From contig CALFXX010000162.1 of NCBI GenBank assembly GCA_937952975.1, positions 1-48,628 on the forward strand: DNA of 48,628 nucleotides, given 5' to 3'. This DNA is from an uncultured Alcaligenaceae bacterium. GTDB lineage: Bacteria > Pseudomonadota > Gammaproteobacteria > Burkholderiales > Burkholderiaceae_B. Each line of letters opens with the position of its first letter. Position 1 is the first letter of the stretch. The position numbers and the translations under genes are program-made. The notes under the pieces are model-generated. The model made no database searches and was not told the DNA's origin. It was given only the letters and a program-made list of their open reading frames with translations. Shown piece after piece: positions 15,201 to 24,214 of this stretch.

Positions 15201-17321
15201 GTGACAACAACCAGCACGCCGACCAAGTCCATTGCAAACGATACCTCGCCAAGCGCGGGGTCGGGCGGCCCGCGTTCGGGCTCAGCTGTGGTGAACACGC
15301 TTGAACTGTTGAGTTCGATGCGTTTTTCAATCAGCCTGCTCGTCTTCATTTGTATGGCAAGCCTGATCGGGACCGTGGTCGCACAGGGACGCTCGGCAAA
15401 CGCCTACATCGATCAGTTCGGCCCCTTTTGGTTTGAAGTTCTTGATAAGTTTTCGATTTGGCATATCTATAACAGTTGGTGGTTTTTGGTGACCATGGCC
15501 TTCTTGGTGCTCTCGACCAGCCTGTGCCTGATTCGCAACGCACCGAAAATGCTTAAAGATGCACGCTCATTTCGCGAGCATATACGTGCGTCCAGCCTGC
15601 GTTCGTTTCATCACAAAATTGAAGTCGATACCGCTCGCGAGCCTGCCAAGGCCGCCGCCTCAGTACAGGCGTGGTTGCAGCAGCAAGGCTATGCAGTGCG
15701 TCAGCGTGCCGACGGTGATTCATTACTATTGGCTGCTAAGCGTGGCAGTGGCAATCGGTTTGGTTATATCTTTGCCCACGCAGCAATCGTGATCATTTGT
15801 GTGGGCGGTTTGCTAGACAGCGAACTTCCCATACGCTTGCAAGTTTGGTTGTTTGGTAAAACGCCAATTGTCGAAAATATGATGATCGCGGATGTCCCCG
15901 AGCGCGGGCGCCTCTCGGTCGACAACCCAAGCTTTCGCGCCAATGTGCTGGTACCAGAAGGGAGTAAGCGCAGTTCGGCGATCATTACAGTTGATAATGG
16001 CGCGTTGGTGCAGCCCTTACCTTTCACCCTTGCCTTAAAGAAATTTGTGGTTGATTACTACTCAACCGGAATGCCTAGTCGTTTCATGAGCCAGGTTGAA
16101 GTCACCGACGCTGAAACAGGCAAAACATTTGACGCCAACATCGAAGTCAACGAGCCGTTGCATTACAAAGGCGTCACAGTCTATCAATCAAGTTTTGATG
16201 ATGGTGGCAGCGAAGTTGAATTACTCGGCTATCCACTTTCTGGCTCAGGTACCGATACGTTTTCATTGAAAGCGCTAGTTGGACAGACCAGCGATATCTC
16301 GCTTGGCGGCTCGGGCCAAACCATCAAAGCAGAGATCACCAAGCTGCGCACCATCAACGTTGAAGACCTTACCGCTGGCGACCCGACAACGCCCAAAGAG
16401 TTTGGCGAGCATGTGGCCTCAGTGACCGGGAGTGCAGCGGGCAAGAAAAATAAAAATCTTCACAACATCGGGCCAAGTGTTGAGTATCGCTTGATTGATG
16501 CAAGCGGACAGGCCACCACTTTTCATCAATACATGTTGCCAGCCGAGCTCGATGGCTCGCGTGTGTTACTTGCAGGCGTGCAAGAGCCGGGTCGCTCGGG
16601 CTTTAGATACTTACGTATGCCGGTGGATGACTACAACACGGCGGGCGAGTTCATGCTCTTGCGTGCGGCGCTTGCCAATCCTGCCGATCGCGCAGAGGCA
16701 GTGCGACGTTTTGCCCGCGCGTATCAGGGTAGCGCCACCGATCAACAGGCCTTGCAGACCTCTGCCCAGCGCGCACTCGAGACGTTTGCCCAGGGCGGTT
16801 TGCAAGCAATTTCGCGCTTTCTTGAGGTGAACGTGCCCCCTGCCGAGCAACAACGCGCGGCTGATATTGTGATCCGTCTGCTCGGCTCTGCGGTGCATGA
16901 GTTACGCGTTCTTGTGCGCGAACGTGCTGGCCTGCCGGCCTTGGGCACTTCAACGCAGCAATTAGAGCTTGATGCAAACTGGTCTAGATTGGCGGTCGCT
17001 GCGCTATCGGATTTGACGTTGTATCCGGCTCCGTTGATGTTGACATTGAAGTCGTTTAATCACGTACAGGCGAGTGTGTTTCAAGTCACCCGGACACCAG
17101 GAAAGCTGATTGTTTATCTCGGTTGCCTGTTTTTAGTACTGGGTGTTTTTACGATGTTCTATGTGCGTGATCGCCGCATCTGGGTTTGGTTGCGTCCAGA
17201 CGAACACTCAAGCGGCACCCGTGTATTAGCGGCAATGACATCACAAAAGCGTACACTTGATTTCAATCGCGAGTTTGACCGGTTTAAGGCTGCACTGAGC
17301 AAGCTCAGTCAAGTTGGTTAA
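15201..17321 (+). CDS. resB: Cytochrome c biogenesis protein ResB/CcsB
   Basis: ResB is one half of the System II cytochrome c synthase that carries heme out of the cytoplasm and attaches it to CxxCH motifs. The 706-residue protein starts at GTG 15201. It has an N-terminal hydrophobic cluster (MRFSISLLVFICMASLIGTVVAQG, residues about 40-63, then a second helix with WWFLVTMAFLVLSTSLCLI), a third helix near residue 190, a large periplasmic domain with LHYKGVTVYQSSFDDGGS, and a last helix near residue 635. This length is normal for betaproteobacteria. ccsA follows downstream. Confidence 0.93.
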   Translation: MTTTSTPTKSIANDTSPSAGSGGPRSGSAVVNTLELLSSMRFSISLLVFICMASLIGTVVAQGRSANAYIDQFGPFWFEVLDKFSIWHIYNSWWFLVTMAFLVLSTSLCLIRNAPKMLKDARSFREHIRASSLRSFHHKIEVDTAREPAKAAASVQAWLQQQGYAVRQRADGDSLLLAAKRGSGNRFGYIFAHAAIVIICVGGLLDSELPIRLQVWLFGKTPIVENMMIADVPERGRLSVDNPSFRANVLVPEGSKRSSAIITVDNGALVQPLPFTLALKKFVVDYYSTGMPSRFMSQVEVTDAETGKTFDANIEVNEPLHYKGVTVYQSSFDDGGSEVELLGYPLSGSGTDTFSLKALVGQTSDISLGGSGQTIKAEITKLRTINVEDLTAGDPTTPKEFGEHVASVTGSAAGKKNKNLHNIGPSVEYRLIDASGQATTFHQYMLPAELDGSRVLLAGVQEPGRSGFRYLRMPVDDYNTAGEFMLLRAALANPADRAEAVRRFARAYQGSATDQQALQTSAQRALETFAQGGLQAISRFLEVNVPPAEQQRAADIVIRLLGSAVHELRVLVRERAGLPALGTSTQQLELDANWSRLAVAALSDLTLYPAPLMLTLKSFNHVQASVFQVTRTPGKLIVYLGCLFLVLGVFTMFYVRDRRIWVWLRPDEHSSGTRVLAAMTSQKRTLDFNREFDRFKAALSKLSQVG

Positions 17322-17473
17322 GCCGAGGTGGCTAACCTCGTCGGTTGTCCGTTCGCCCAGTCGGTCTTCACTGAGCCGAGCGAAAGGAGTCAACACGCAA
17401 GACCTCCCGAGTTGGTATCAAGCCATACCGTTACTGAAGCTAGATTTTTTATTATTTCATCGAGATCTCTGTC

Positions 17474-18805
17474 ATGACGAATTCAATCGCCGAGTCACGA
17501 AACGATTGGGATGACCTCTCTGAGTCGGGTGACGGGCGCGAGCAGCGTGGTCGTCCAAACTGGACCGACATTTTATTTTTTGTCATCCTCGCGCTCGGCG
17601 CCGGCTATGCGCTGAATACCTTTAATCAAGCAATGGATTACTACGAGCAAGCCATCTTGGTGCTGGCCGTACCGACCTTTGCCTGGATGGGTTGGCTGTG
17701 GCGTCCGTTACGTACCTTGATGCTTGTGGCAGCACTGGCAGCAGGCTTTGCGATTTGGCTATACCAAGGGGATATTGCTCGTGCTGAGCAAGTTTTCTTT
17801 TTAAAGTATCTGTTCTCGTCTCAATCAGCAATCTTGTGGATGAGCGCGTTGTTCGTGTTAGCGACCGCCTGTTATTGGCTTGGCTTTGCCAGCACGACTG
17901 CGGCGTGGTTGGGGACAGTACTGACATGGGCCGCTGTCTTTGCTGGGACCACTGGCATGTTGGTGCGCTGGCGTGAAGGTCATTTACTGGGCCCGGACAT
18001 TGGTCATATCCCAGTCAGCAACCTCTACGAAGTGTTTGTGTTGTTTGCCTTGATTACGGCGCTGTTTTATTTGTATTACGAACGTCGATACGCGACACGC
18101 GCGTTGGGCGGTTTTGTCTTGCTCGTGATCACGTCGGCCGTGATATTTTTGCTGTGGTACTCGTTTACACGTGACGCTGCACAAATTCAGCCGCTCGTGC
18201 CTGCGTTAAAAAGCTGGTGGATGAAAATCCATGTACCGGCAAATTTCATTGGCTACGGTACCTTTTCGCTTGCGGCGATGGTGGCGTTTGCCTACTTGGT
18301 GAAAGAGCACGGTCAAACGAAGTCGTGGCTCAAACTTACGCCGCTCTTTGTACTCGGGGTGCTGTTGGCTGGTGAGCCGATGATTTTTCGCAGCCAAGAG
18401 GTTTCAACGACCTGGATGCTGTACTTCGGGATCGGTGCCTTGATTGTCGGTACGATTTTGTTGTTTCGTCGCCCAATTGGTGAGCGCTTGCCCTCGTTTG
18501 AGGTGCTCGACGACATCATGTATCGCGCCATCGCCATCGGCTTTGCGTTCTTTACTGTCGCGACGATTTTGGGTGCCTTATGGGCTGCGGATGCCTGGGG
18601 CGCTTATTGGCAGTGGGATCCTAAAGAAACTTGGGCGTTAATCGTGTGGTTGAACTATGCCGCCTGGCTGCATTTGCGTCTGATGAAGGGCTTGCGTGGC
18701 TCGATGGCCGCCTATTGGGCCTTAGTCGGTTTGCTCGTGACAGGCTTCGCCTTTTTGGGGGTTAATATGTTCTTGTCAGGGCTCCACTCTTACGGAGCGC
18801 TGTAA
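17474..18805 (+). CDS. ccsA: Cytochrome c biogenesis protein CcsA/ResC
   Basis: CcsA (ResC; called CcsB in some naming schemes) is the heme-handling half of the System II synthase. The 443-residue protein is polytopic and contains the tryptophan-rich WWD heme-binding segment, WAADAWGAYWQWDPKETWAL, near residues 370-390, with conserved histidines nearby: HVPANFIGYG, LHLRLMKG and the terminal LHSYGAL. It lies 152 bases after resB. In other organisms the two proteins work as a complex or a fusion; here they are separate. The intervening leader has short inverted repeats but no recognisable element. Confidence 0.94.
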   Translation: MTNSIAESRNDWDDLSESGDGREQRGRPNWTDILFFVILALGAGYALNTFNQAMDYYEQAILVLAVPTFAWMGWLWRPLRTLMLVAALAAGFAIWLYQGDIARAEQVFFLKYLFSSQSAILWMSALFVLATACYWLGFASTTAAWLGTVLTWAAVFAGTTGMLVRWREGHLLGPDIGHIPVSNLYEVFVLFALITALFYLYYERRYATRALGGFVLLVITSAVIFLLWYSFTRDAAQIQPLVPALKSWWMKIHVPANFIGYGTFSLAAMVAFAYLVKEHGQTKSWLKLTPLFVLGVLLAGEPMIFRSQEVSTTWMLYFGIGALIVGTILLFRRPIGERLPSFEVLDDIMYRAIAIGFAFFTVATILGALWAADAWGAYWQWDPKETWALIVWLNYAAWLHLRLMKGLRGSMAAYWALVGLLVTGFAFLGVNMFLSGLHSYGAL

Positions 18806-18894
18806 ACGACTTTGCTTGGGATGTGACCGACCTTGCCGCGTAACATTCAATAAAATCAATCCGCCTTTGGCGCTCTAACCGTAATACCTTCATC

Positions 18895-20100
18895 GTGACA
18901 CCTGCCAGACCTTGGGTCGTATTAGTTGCAACCTTAACCGTACAGTCGCTTGTTGCGATGGCCTTGATTAACCTGCCGGTCGTAGCGCCCGTGGTGGCCA
19001 AAGCGATCGGGGTGTCAACGAACTACTTAGGTGCTTACGTTGCGTTGGTGTATTTTGCAGCAATGGTCGCGACCTTGCTAGGGGGCGCGGCAGTCAAGCG
19101 GTGGGGCGCAATTCGTTTGAGTCAGGCAGGTTTGCTGTCGTCTGCTACAGGCCTGTTTTTGTGTGCGATCCCCCATCCGTTTGCGATCGCGCTCGGTGCA
19201 TTGTTTATTGGGGCAGGCTACGGTCCTATTACCCCAGCGAGCTCTCATTTACTGATCAAGACCACCCCACCCGAGAAGCTCTCGTTTGTGTTTTCAATTA
19301 AACAGACGGGTGTTCCGTTGGGTGGCATGATTGCGGGCGCACTTGTGCCTTCGTTGGATATTGCGATTGGCTGGCAACTGACGTTTATTTCGTCAGGCGT
19401 GGCGTGTTTGCTTTGTGCCTGGGCGGTTCAGCCGCTGCGTGCGGGCCTTGATGATGACCGTGATCCAACCGTTAAACCCTCGTTGGCTGCAAGTGTGATC
19501 CAGCCCCTGCGTTTAATTTTTGAACATCCGGGTCTGCGTGCGCTATCAATGACCTCGTTTTTGTTTGCGGTATGCCAGATGTCGTTAATGGCCTATCTCG
19601 TCACGTTTTTGTTTGAGGATCTTGGCTGGTCACTTGTGGCAGCTGGTGTTGCGCTCACTGTGGCTCAAGCGGGCGGCGTCACAGGGCGGATCTTGTGGGG
19701 CTATGTGGCAGACCGCTGGTTAAGCCCCACCATGATGCTGATTGTGATTGCCTTGTTACTGACCGCGGGTGCAGTGGGTACAGCCCTGCTTCGCCCAGAC
19801 TCTTCCTCTTGGATTTTGTTTCCGGTACTGGTTGTTTTTGGTGCCTCGGCGATTGGTTGGAACGGCGTATTTTTGGCTCAGGTTGCGCGCTTAGCCCCAG
19901 CCGGTCAGGCGAGCGTTGCCACGGGAGGTACCTTGTGCATTACTTTTCTAGGTGTTGTGTTGGGTCCGCCATTGTTTGGTGTCTTAGCCGGCGTACTAAA
20001 AAGTTACGGTGCAAGTTACGGTGTCCTTGGGGTCGTTGGTCTGATCATCACTGTCATGTTAGTGCGCGCGCGCACTGCTTCAAGCACGAACTCTGCTTAA
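18895..20100 (+). CDS. MFS transporter
   Basis: This is a 401-residue major facilitator superfamily transporter starting at GTG 18895. It has about twelve hydrophobic helices. The loop 2-3 region reads GGAAVKRWGAIRLSQ and the pore region KQTGVPLGGMIAGALVP is of the type seen in cyanate/nitrate- or organic-acid-like MFS carriers. The second half has WGYVADRWLSP as the repeated loop motif. The substrate is not readable. An EamA-family transporter starts 40 bases downstream on the same strand, and the two may form a unit. Confidence 0.87.
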   Translation: MTPARPWVVLVATLTVQSLVAMALINLPVVAPVVAKAIGVSTNYLGAYVALVYFAAMVATLLGGAAVKRWGAIRLSQAGLLSSATGLFLCAIPHPFAIALGALFIGAGYGPITPASSHLLIKTTPPEKLSFVFSIKQTGVPLGGMIAGALVPSLDIAIGWQLTFISSGVACLLCAWAVQPLRAGLDDDRDPTVKPSLAASVIQPLRLIFEHPGLRALSMTSFLFAVCQMSLMAYLVTFLFEDLGWSLVAAGVALTVAQAGGVTGRILWGYVADRWLSPTMMLIVIALLLTAGAVGTALLRPDSSSWILFPVLVVFGASAIGWNGVFLAQVARLAPAGQASVATGGTLCITFLGVVLGPPLFGVLAGVLKSYGASYGVLGVVGLIITVMLVRARTASSTNSA

Positions 20101-20140
20101 GTCACCCCGTATTGACTCACCCCTAACCGACCATCGTCCT

Positions 20141-21091
20141 ATGAGCTTGCTTAGCAATGCACGGCAATCAGAGGTGACTCGTCAGGCTCAATGGCTCAAA
20201 GGGTGCGTTATTTTTTTGTGCTCATTGGTCGCCTTTGCCTGTTTAGATGCCTTGGCAAAAGATTTGGTTGGGCGCTATTCGGCGCCGTTAGTCAACTGGG
20301 CGCGTTACTGCGTCATCATTGTGTTGGCGTGGCTCATTATGTGGATCAAACGTGTGCCGATGCGAGTGGCTCGGGCCGAGCGCAATTTGCTCATTTATCG
20401 CGGTGTCATGCTGGGTAGTGTCGGGGTTTGTTTTATGCTTTCGCTGCAATACTTGCCACTCGCTGAAGGCACGGCCCTCTATTTTTTGTCACCACTGATT
20501 GTGGTGTTGCTGGCTCCGTTGGTGCTTCGTGAGAAGGTCAGCTTAAAGCAGTATGCCGCAGTGACTCTTGGCATGATCGGTATGCTGTGTATTGTGAATC
20601 CCATCGAAAATCTTTTGAATGAGTCGAGCGCAGAGCGAGGGGTTTCTTTATTTGGCAGCGTGTTGATGGTGCTTGCTGCAACCGGTTATGCAATGGTGCA
20701 ATTGTTAACACGCAAGCTGGCGTATCGCGTGCAAAGCGAACAAATGTTTGCGTACTCGGCATTAATTTGTTGGCTACTTGGGTTTGTTGCTCTGCTTTTT
20801 TGGTGGCCGATGGTTTGGCCAACGATGCACGATACGGTTGAAATGATCTTAATGGGCCTCACCGGAGGCGCGGGGCAGTTTTTATTGATCTATGCGTTTA
20901 AGATGGTTCCGGCCTCGACGCTTGCCCCCTTCAACTATTTCCAACTTGTTCTTGCTGTGATCTTTGGCGAGTTGTTTTTTTCTCAAATGCCCTCGTTACT
21001 ATCCTTATCAGGCATTGCTTTGATTGTGGTCGCGGGTTTATCGTTAACGCTTCCGATGTTGTTGGCATATTTTCGTGCAAAACGTACGTAA
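20141..21091 (+). CDS. EamA/DMT family transporter
   Basis: This is a 316-residue drug/metabolite transporter with ten hydrophobic segments arranged as two EamA repeats, the first around residues 22-150 and the second around 165-305. The first repeat ends with LPLAEGTALYFLSPLIVVLLAPLVLREKVSLKQY-type sequence (conserved PxxxxLxxxxxLxE pattern), and the second with the parallel VPASTLAPFNYFQLVLAVIFGELFF. It resembles the RhaT/RarD-like group that includes riboflavin, S-adenosylmethionine and amino acid exporters. The substrate is unknown. Confidence 0.88.
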   Translation: MSLLSNARQSEVTRQAQWLKGCVIFLCSLVAFACLDALAKDLVGRYSAPLVNWARYCVIIVLAWLIMWIKRVPMRVARAERNLLIYRGVMLGSVGVCFMLSLQYLPLAEGTALYFLSPLIVVLLAPLVLREKVSLKQYAAVTLGMIGMLCIVNPIENLLNESSAERGVSLFGSVLMVLAATGYAMVQLLTRKLAYRVQSEQMFAYSALICWLLGFVALLFWWPMVWPTMHDTVEMILMGLTGGAGQFLLIYAFKMVPASTLAPFNYFQLVLAVIFGELFFSQMPSLLSLSGIALIVVAGLSLTLPMLLAYFRAKRT

Positions 21092-21152
21092 GCACTGGCA
21101 CGGCGTTTATTGCTTCGACGCCCTCTTTCTTGATTCTGTTTAAGGTTGATTC

Positions 21153-22172
21153 ATGAAAACTTATTTTCATCCAAAACAAAAACTGCATCACCCACGTACC
21201 TACCTGTCGCGCGGACAAATGCGGACCCCTCAAGAAATCCCAGAACGTGTTGTACAGATTTTGAAAGGGATCGCTGCGTTGGGCCTTACGGTGTCAGAAC
21301 CCGAAGACCACGGCAAAGAGCCCTTGCTGGCAATTCATGATGCCGAGTACTTGAAGTATCTTGAAACCGCGCATGCCATCTGGAAACAAACAGGCCCTGA
21401 TTGGGGTGATGAAGTAATCTCAAATATTTTTGTGCGCTCACCAAACGCTTTGCGCGGGATCCTGGCTCAGACGGCACGCTATCTTGCCGACGGTAGTTGT
21501 CCGGTGGGGCCCGATACCTACACGTCATCCTATTGGGCTGCCCAAGCGGCGGTATCTGCTGCCAAGGAGGTGCTTGCGGGTGATCAGCAGGCGTATGCGC
21601 TCTGCCGTCCGCCCGGACATCACACGCGCAAAGATGCTGCGGGTGGTTTTTGCTATATCAATAATGCTGCAATTGCCGCGCAGGTGTTACGTTCAAAACA
21701 TCAACGCGTTGTGATCCTGGATACTGATGTTCATCATGGGCAGGGTATCCAAGAAATTTTTTATGAACGAGACGATGTTTTATACATCTCGGTGCATGGC
21801 GATCCGATGAACTTTTATCCGGCCACTGCGGGCTTTGATGACGAAGCGGGCGCTGCAAAGGGCCAGGGCTACAACTTGAATCTACCCATGCCGCATGGCT
21901 CAAGTGAAGAGGTATTTTTCAAGCAAGTTGCAAAAGCCTTGGCTGCACTGAAAGCCTTCAAGCCTGACGCGCTGGTGTTGGCCTTGGGCTTTGATGTGTA
22001 TAAAGATGATCCGCAGTCTAAAGTGGCAGTCACCACAGAGGGCTTTGGGCAGCTCGGCAAAATCATTGCGGGCCTTAAGCTACCAACGGTTGTCGTGCAA
22101 GAGGGTGGTTATCACCTTGAAACTCTTGCCGTCAACACTGAGAGTTTTTTTAAAGGGTTGTTGGGTCGCTAA
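21153..22172 (+). CDS. Acetylpolyamine amidohydrolase / class II histone deacetylase-like protein
   Basis: This is a 339-residue zinc amidohydrolase of the arginase-deacetylase fold. The active site is complete: the His pair His156/His157 (CRPPGHH), zinc ligands Asp192 and His194 (DTDVHHGQG) and Asp281 (LGFDVYKDDP), and the catalytic tyrosine in EGGY near residue 315. The N-terminal layout and the HGDPMNFYP segment resemble acetylpolyamine amidohydrolase (AphA type), which removes acetyl groups from acetylspermidine or acetylputrescine; other HDAC-like substrates are possible. It lies 61 bases after the EamA transporter on the same strand, which might handle a related amine. Confidence 0.9.
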   Translation: MKTYFHPKQKLHHPRTYLSRGQMRTPQEIPERVVQILKGIAALGLTVSEPEDHGKEPLLAIHDAEYLKYLETAHAIWKQTGPDWGDEVISNIFVRSPNALRGILAQTARYLADGSCPVGPDTYTSSYWAAQAAVSAAKEVLAGDQQAYALCRPPGHHTRKDAAGGFCYINNAAIAAQVLRSKHQRVVILDTDVHHGQGIQEIFYERDDVLYISVHGDPMNFYPATAGFDDEAGAAKGQGYNLNLPMPHGSSEEVFFKQVAKALAALKAFKPDALVLALGFDVYKDDPQSKVAVTTEGFGQLGKIIAGLKLPTVVVQEGGYHLETLAVNTESFFKGLLGR

Positions 22173-22216
22173 ACACGCGAGCGACCGAGCTGCAAGCGCG
22201 AAGCAAGGTCGTTCAG

Positions 22217-23503
22217 TTAATCGGGTAAACAGCTTTCGCCACGAATCAAATCGGCAAAGGTTTCGCGTTGACGGATGATATGAAACTGGTCACCGTCAAC
22301 CATGATCTCGGCGGGGCGCGGTCGGCTGTTGTAGTTACCGGCCATCACAAAGCCATACGCACCGGCAGACTCAATCGCCAGGACATCGCCCTCGGCTAAG
22401 GCCAGTTGTCGGCCGCGGGCCAGCCAGTCAGCGCTTTCGCAGACGGGCCCCACTACGTCATAAAGCGTTGCTTCGGTTGCACGTGGGGCGATAGGCAGTA
22501 CGCCATGCCACGCTTCGTACAGTGCTGGTCGCATTAAGTCATTCATCGCGGCATCAACAATTGCAAAGTTGCGTGCGTCGGTGTGCTTAAGGTATTGCAC
22601 TGTTGTCAGCAACACACCGGCGTTGCCCACCAGCGAACGCCCAGGCTCAAGCACCAACTGCAAGTGCCCATAGCCACGCGCTTGTAGCTGCGCAAATACT
22701 TTGTCTAGCAACACCTTGGGTGCTAACGGGGTTTCGTCGTCGTAACGAATGCCTAAGCCGCCACCCAGATCTAAGTGTTTGAGCGTGATACCGGTAGCTT
22801 TGAGCTGATCAATAAGCTTGAGGAGTTTATCTAAGGCATCAAGGTAGGGGCTCACTTCGGTGATCTGTGAGCCGATGTGGCAGTCAACCCCAACGACCGA
22901 GATGCCCGGCAACGAGGCTGCTTGCGTGTAGGCCTTCAACGCCTCTTCGATTGCGATACCAAACTTGTTTTCTTTCAGACCCGTTGAAATATAGGGATGT
23001 GTTTTGGCGTCAACATCTGGATTGACGCGCAACGAGACGGCCGCGATTTTGCCCATTGATGAGGCAACTTCTGACAAACGCGTCAACTCAGGAAGCGACT
23101 CGACGTTAAAGCACTTCACCCCAACCTCAAGTGCGGCTTGCATCTCCCAGGCTTGCTTGCCAACCCCTGAAAAAACCACTTTTGCAGGATCAGCCCCGGC
23201 AGCTAAGACGCGCGCAAGTTCGCCCCCAGACACGATGTCAAAGCCACTGCCCATGCGTGCAAACTCTTTGAGAACTGCGAGATTTGAATTGGCTTTCATG
23301 CCAAAACACACCAAGACTTCGTGGCCGACACAGGCCTCTTGGTAAGAGGCCCAGGCGGCAGCCAAGGCGCCGCGTGAATACACATATAACGGCGTGCCAA
23401 GCTCTTGCCCAAGTTCGGCAAGCGAGACGCCCTCTACCTGCAGTTGACCTGCTTGATAGTGAAAAAACGGTGCGCCCGTAGGCGAGGCAAGGTGAGCGGT
23501 CAT
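22217..23503 (-). CDS. lysA: Diaminopimelate decarboxylase
   Basis: LysA is the PLP enzyme that converts meso-diaminopimelate to lysine, the last step of lysine synthesis. The protein shows the PLP-lysine segment CFGMKANSNLAVL, HIGSQITEVSPY, the glycine loop LDLGGGLGIRYD, EPGRSLVGNAG, and CESADWLARGR, in the right order for a full-length alanine-racemase-fold decarboxylase. I prefer the ATG at 23503 (428 residues); a TTG seven codons upstream (23524) is the only in-frame alternative nearby. lptM lies upstream on the same strand, 109 bases from this start. Confidence 0.95.
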   Translation of the reverse strand: MTAHLASPTGAPFFHYQAGQLQVEGVSLAELGQELGTPLYVYSRGALAAAWASYQEACVGHEVLVCFGMKANSNLAVLKEFARMGSGFDIVSGGELARVLAAGADPAKVVFSGVGKQAWEMQAALEVGVKCFNVESLPELTRLSEVASSMGKIAAVSLRVNPDVDAKTHPYISTGLKENKFGIAIEEALKAYTQAASLPGISVVGVDCHIGSQITEVSPYLDALDKLLKLIDQLKATGITLKHLDLGGGLGIRYDDETPLAPKVLLDKVFAQLQARGYGHLQLVLEPGRSLVGNAGVLLTTVQYLKHTDARNFAIVDAAMNDLMRPALYEAWHGVLPIAPRATEATLYDVVGPVCESADWLARGRQLALAEGDVLAIESAGAYGFVMAGNYNSRPRPAEIMVDGDQFHIIRQRETFADLIRGESCLPD

Positions 23504-23612
23504 GTTGTGGCTATGGGTATTCAAGGTTTGGCGCGCGATTTGAGTAACAATGTCGTCAAGAAGTGCGCGGCGAGAGGGTAAGTACGTAAAAGTTTAGGGC
23601 GTGGCCAGCGAC

Positions 23613-23852
23613 TTAATCAATGACCACCGGCGTTGGGATCAGCATTAAATCTTCGTCAAAGAATGGCACCACGTTGTCTTGTTCGTCTGGAATCACCCCG
23701 TACATCGAGAAAGGTGTTGTGTAGGGTTTGATTTCAGCGGGTTTCGGGGGTAGATACAGTGGGCCTTTGAAGCCACAGCCTGCGACCAACACGGCAAGTG
23801 TCAGCATCGCTACAATGCGAGCACTTTGGTGGTTGTCGGTTTTGCTGATCAC
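23613..23852 (-). CDS. lptM: LPS translocon maturation lipoprotein LptM (YifL)-like
   Basis: This is a small outer-membrane lipoprotein of the LptM (YifL) family, which assists disulfide maturation of the LptDE translocon in E. coli. The lipobox LVAGC and the following CGFKGPLYLPPK are diagnostic. I place the start at the GTG at 23852, where GGAG lies 6 bases upstream, giving 79 residues with the lipidated Cys at about position 26. It carries an extra C-terminal tail rich in acidic residues (DEQDNVVPFFDEDLM), longer than the E. coli protein. The neighbours lysA and divergent cyaY are the usual companions in Burkholderiales. Confidence 0.88.
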   Translation of the reverse strand: MISKTDNHQSARIVAMLTLAVLVAGCGFKGPLYLPPKPAEIKPYTTPFSMYGVIPDEQDNVVPFFDEDLMLIPTPVVID

Positions 23853-23884
23853 TGCGCACTCCGTCAAACGTGAGGATAAGGATT

Positions 23885-24214
23885 ATGAACGATACTGAAT
23901 TTCATGCTCGGGTGACCGCATTGTTAGATGCGATTGAGGCCCAAGCCGACCACTGGTTTGAACAACTCGACCTTGATGTCGAAACCAAACGCCAAGGTAA
24001 TGTACTGAATCTGATTTTTGAAAACGGCCATCAAGTCGTGATCAATAGTCAGGCACCGCTACACGAAATGTGGCTCGCTGCCAGAAGCGGCGGCTTTCAT
24101 TATCGTTTTGACGGCCAACACTGGAAAGATACCCGTGGAGGCGCCGACTTGCACGATACTTTATCTCAGGTTTGCTCAGATGCAACAGGCAAACCCTTAA
24201 CCGTCGTATTTTAG
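23885..24214 (+). CDS. cyaY: Iron-sulfur cluster assembly protein CyaY (frataxin)
   Basis: CyaY is the bacterial frataxin that binds IscS and modulates Fe-S assembly. The 109-residue product has the acidic first helix (NDTEFHARVTALLDAIEAQ), the LNLIFENGHQVVINSQAPLHEMWLA strands, and the SGGFHYRFDGQHWKDTRGG block of the family. AAGGA precedes the ATG at 23885; an upstream GTG at 23870 is less likely. It is divergent from lptM, and its end overlaps the 3' end of mrcA by 4 bases. Confidence 0.95.
   Translation: MNDTEFHARVTALLDAIEAQADHWFEQLDLDVETKRQGNVLNLIFENGHQVVINSQAPLHEMWLAARSGGFHYRFDGQHWKDTRGGADLHDTLSQVCSDATGKPLTVVF

Noticed and set aside
16611..16977. Long open frames antisense to resB
   Set aside because: They have no ribosome sites or family resemblance and overlap a well-conserved gene; they are coding shadows.
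17322..17473. Possible small RNA or tRNA-like structure between resB and ccsA
   Set aside because: Only short scattered inverted repeats (for example CGAGGT/ACCTCG); no cloverleaf, no terminator and no promoter that I trust.
22165..22187. GGTCGCT / AGCGACC stem spanning the end of the deacetylase gene
   Set aside because: No T-run follows and the stem includes the stop codon; evidence is too weak to list as a terminator.
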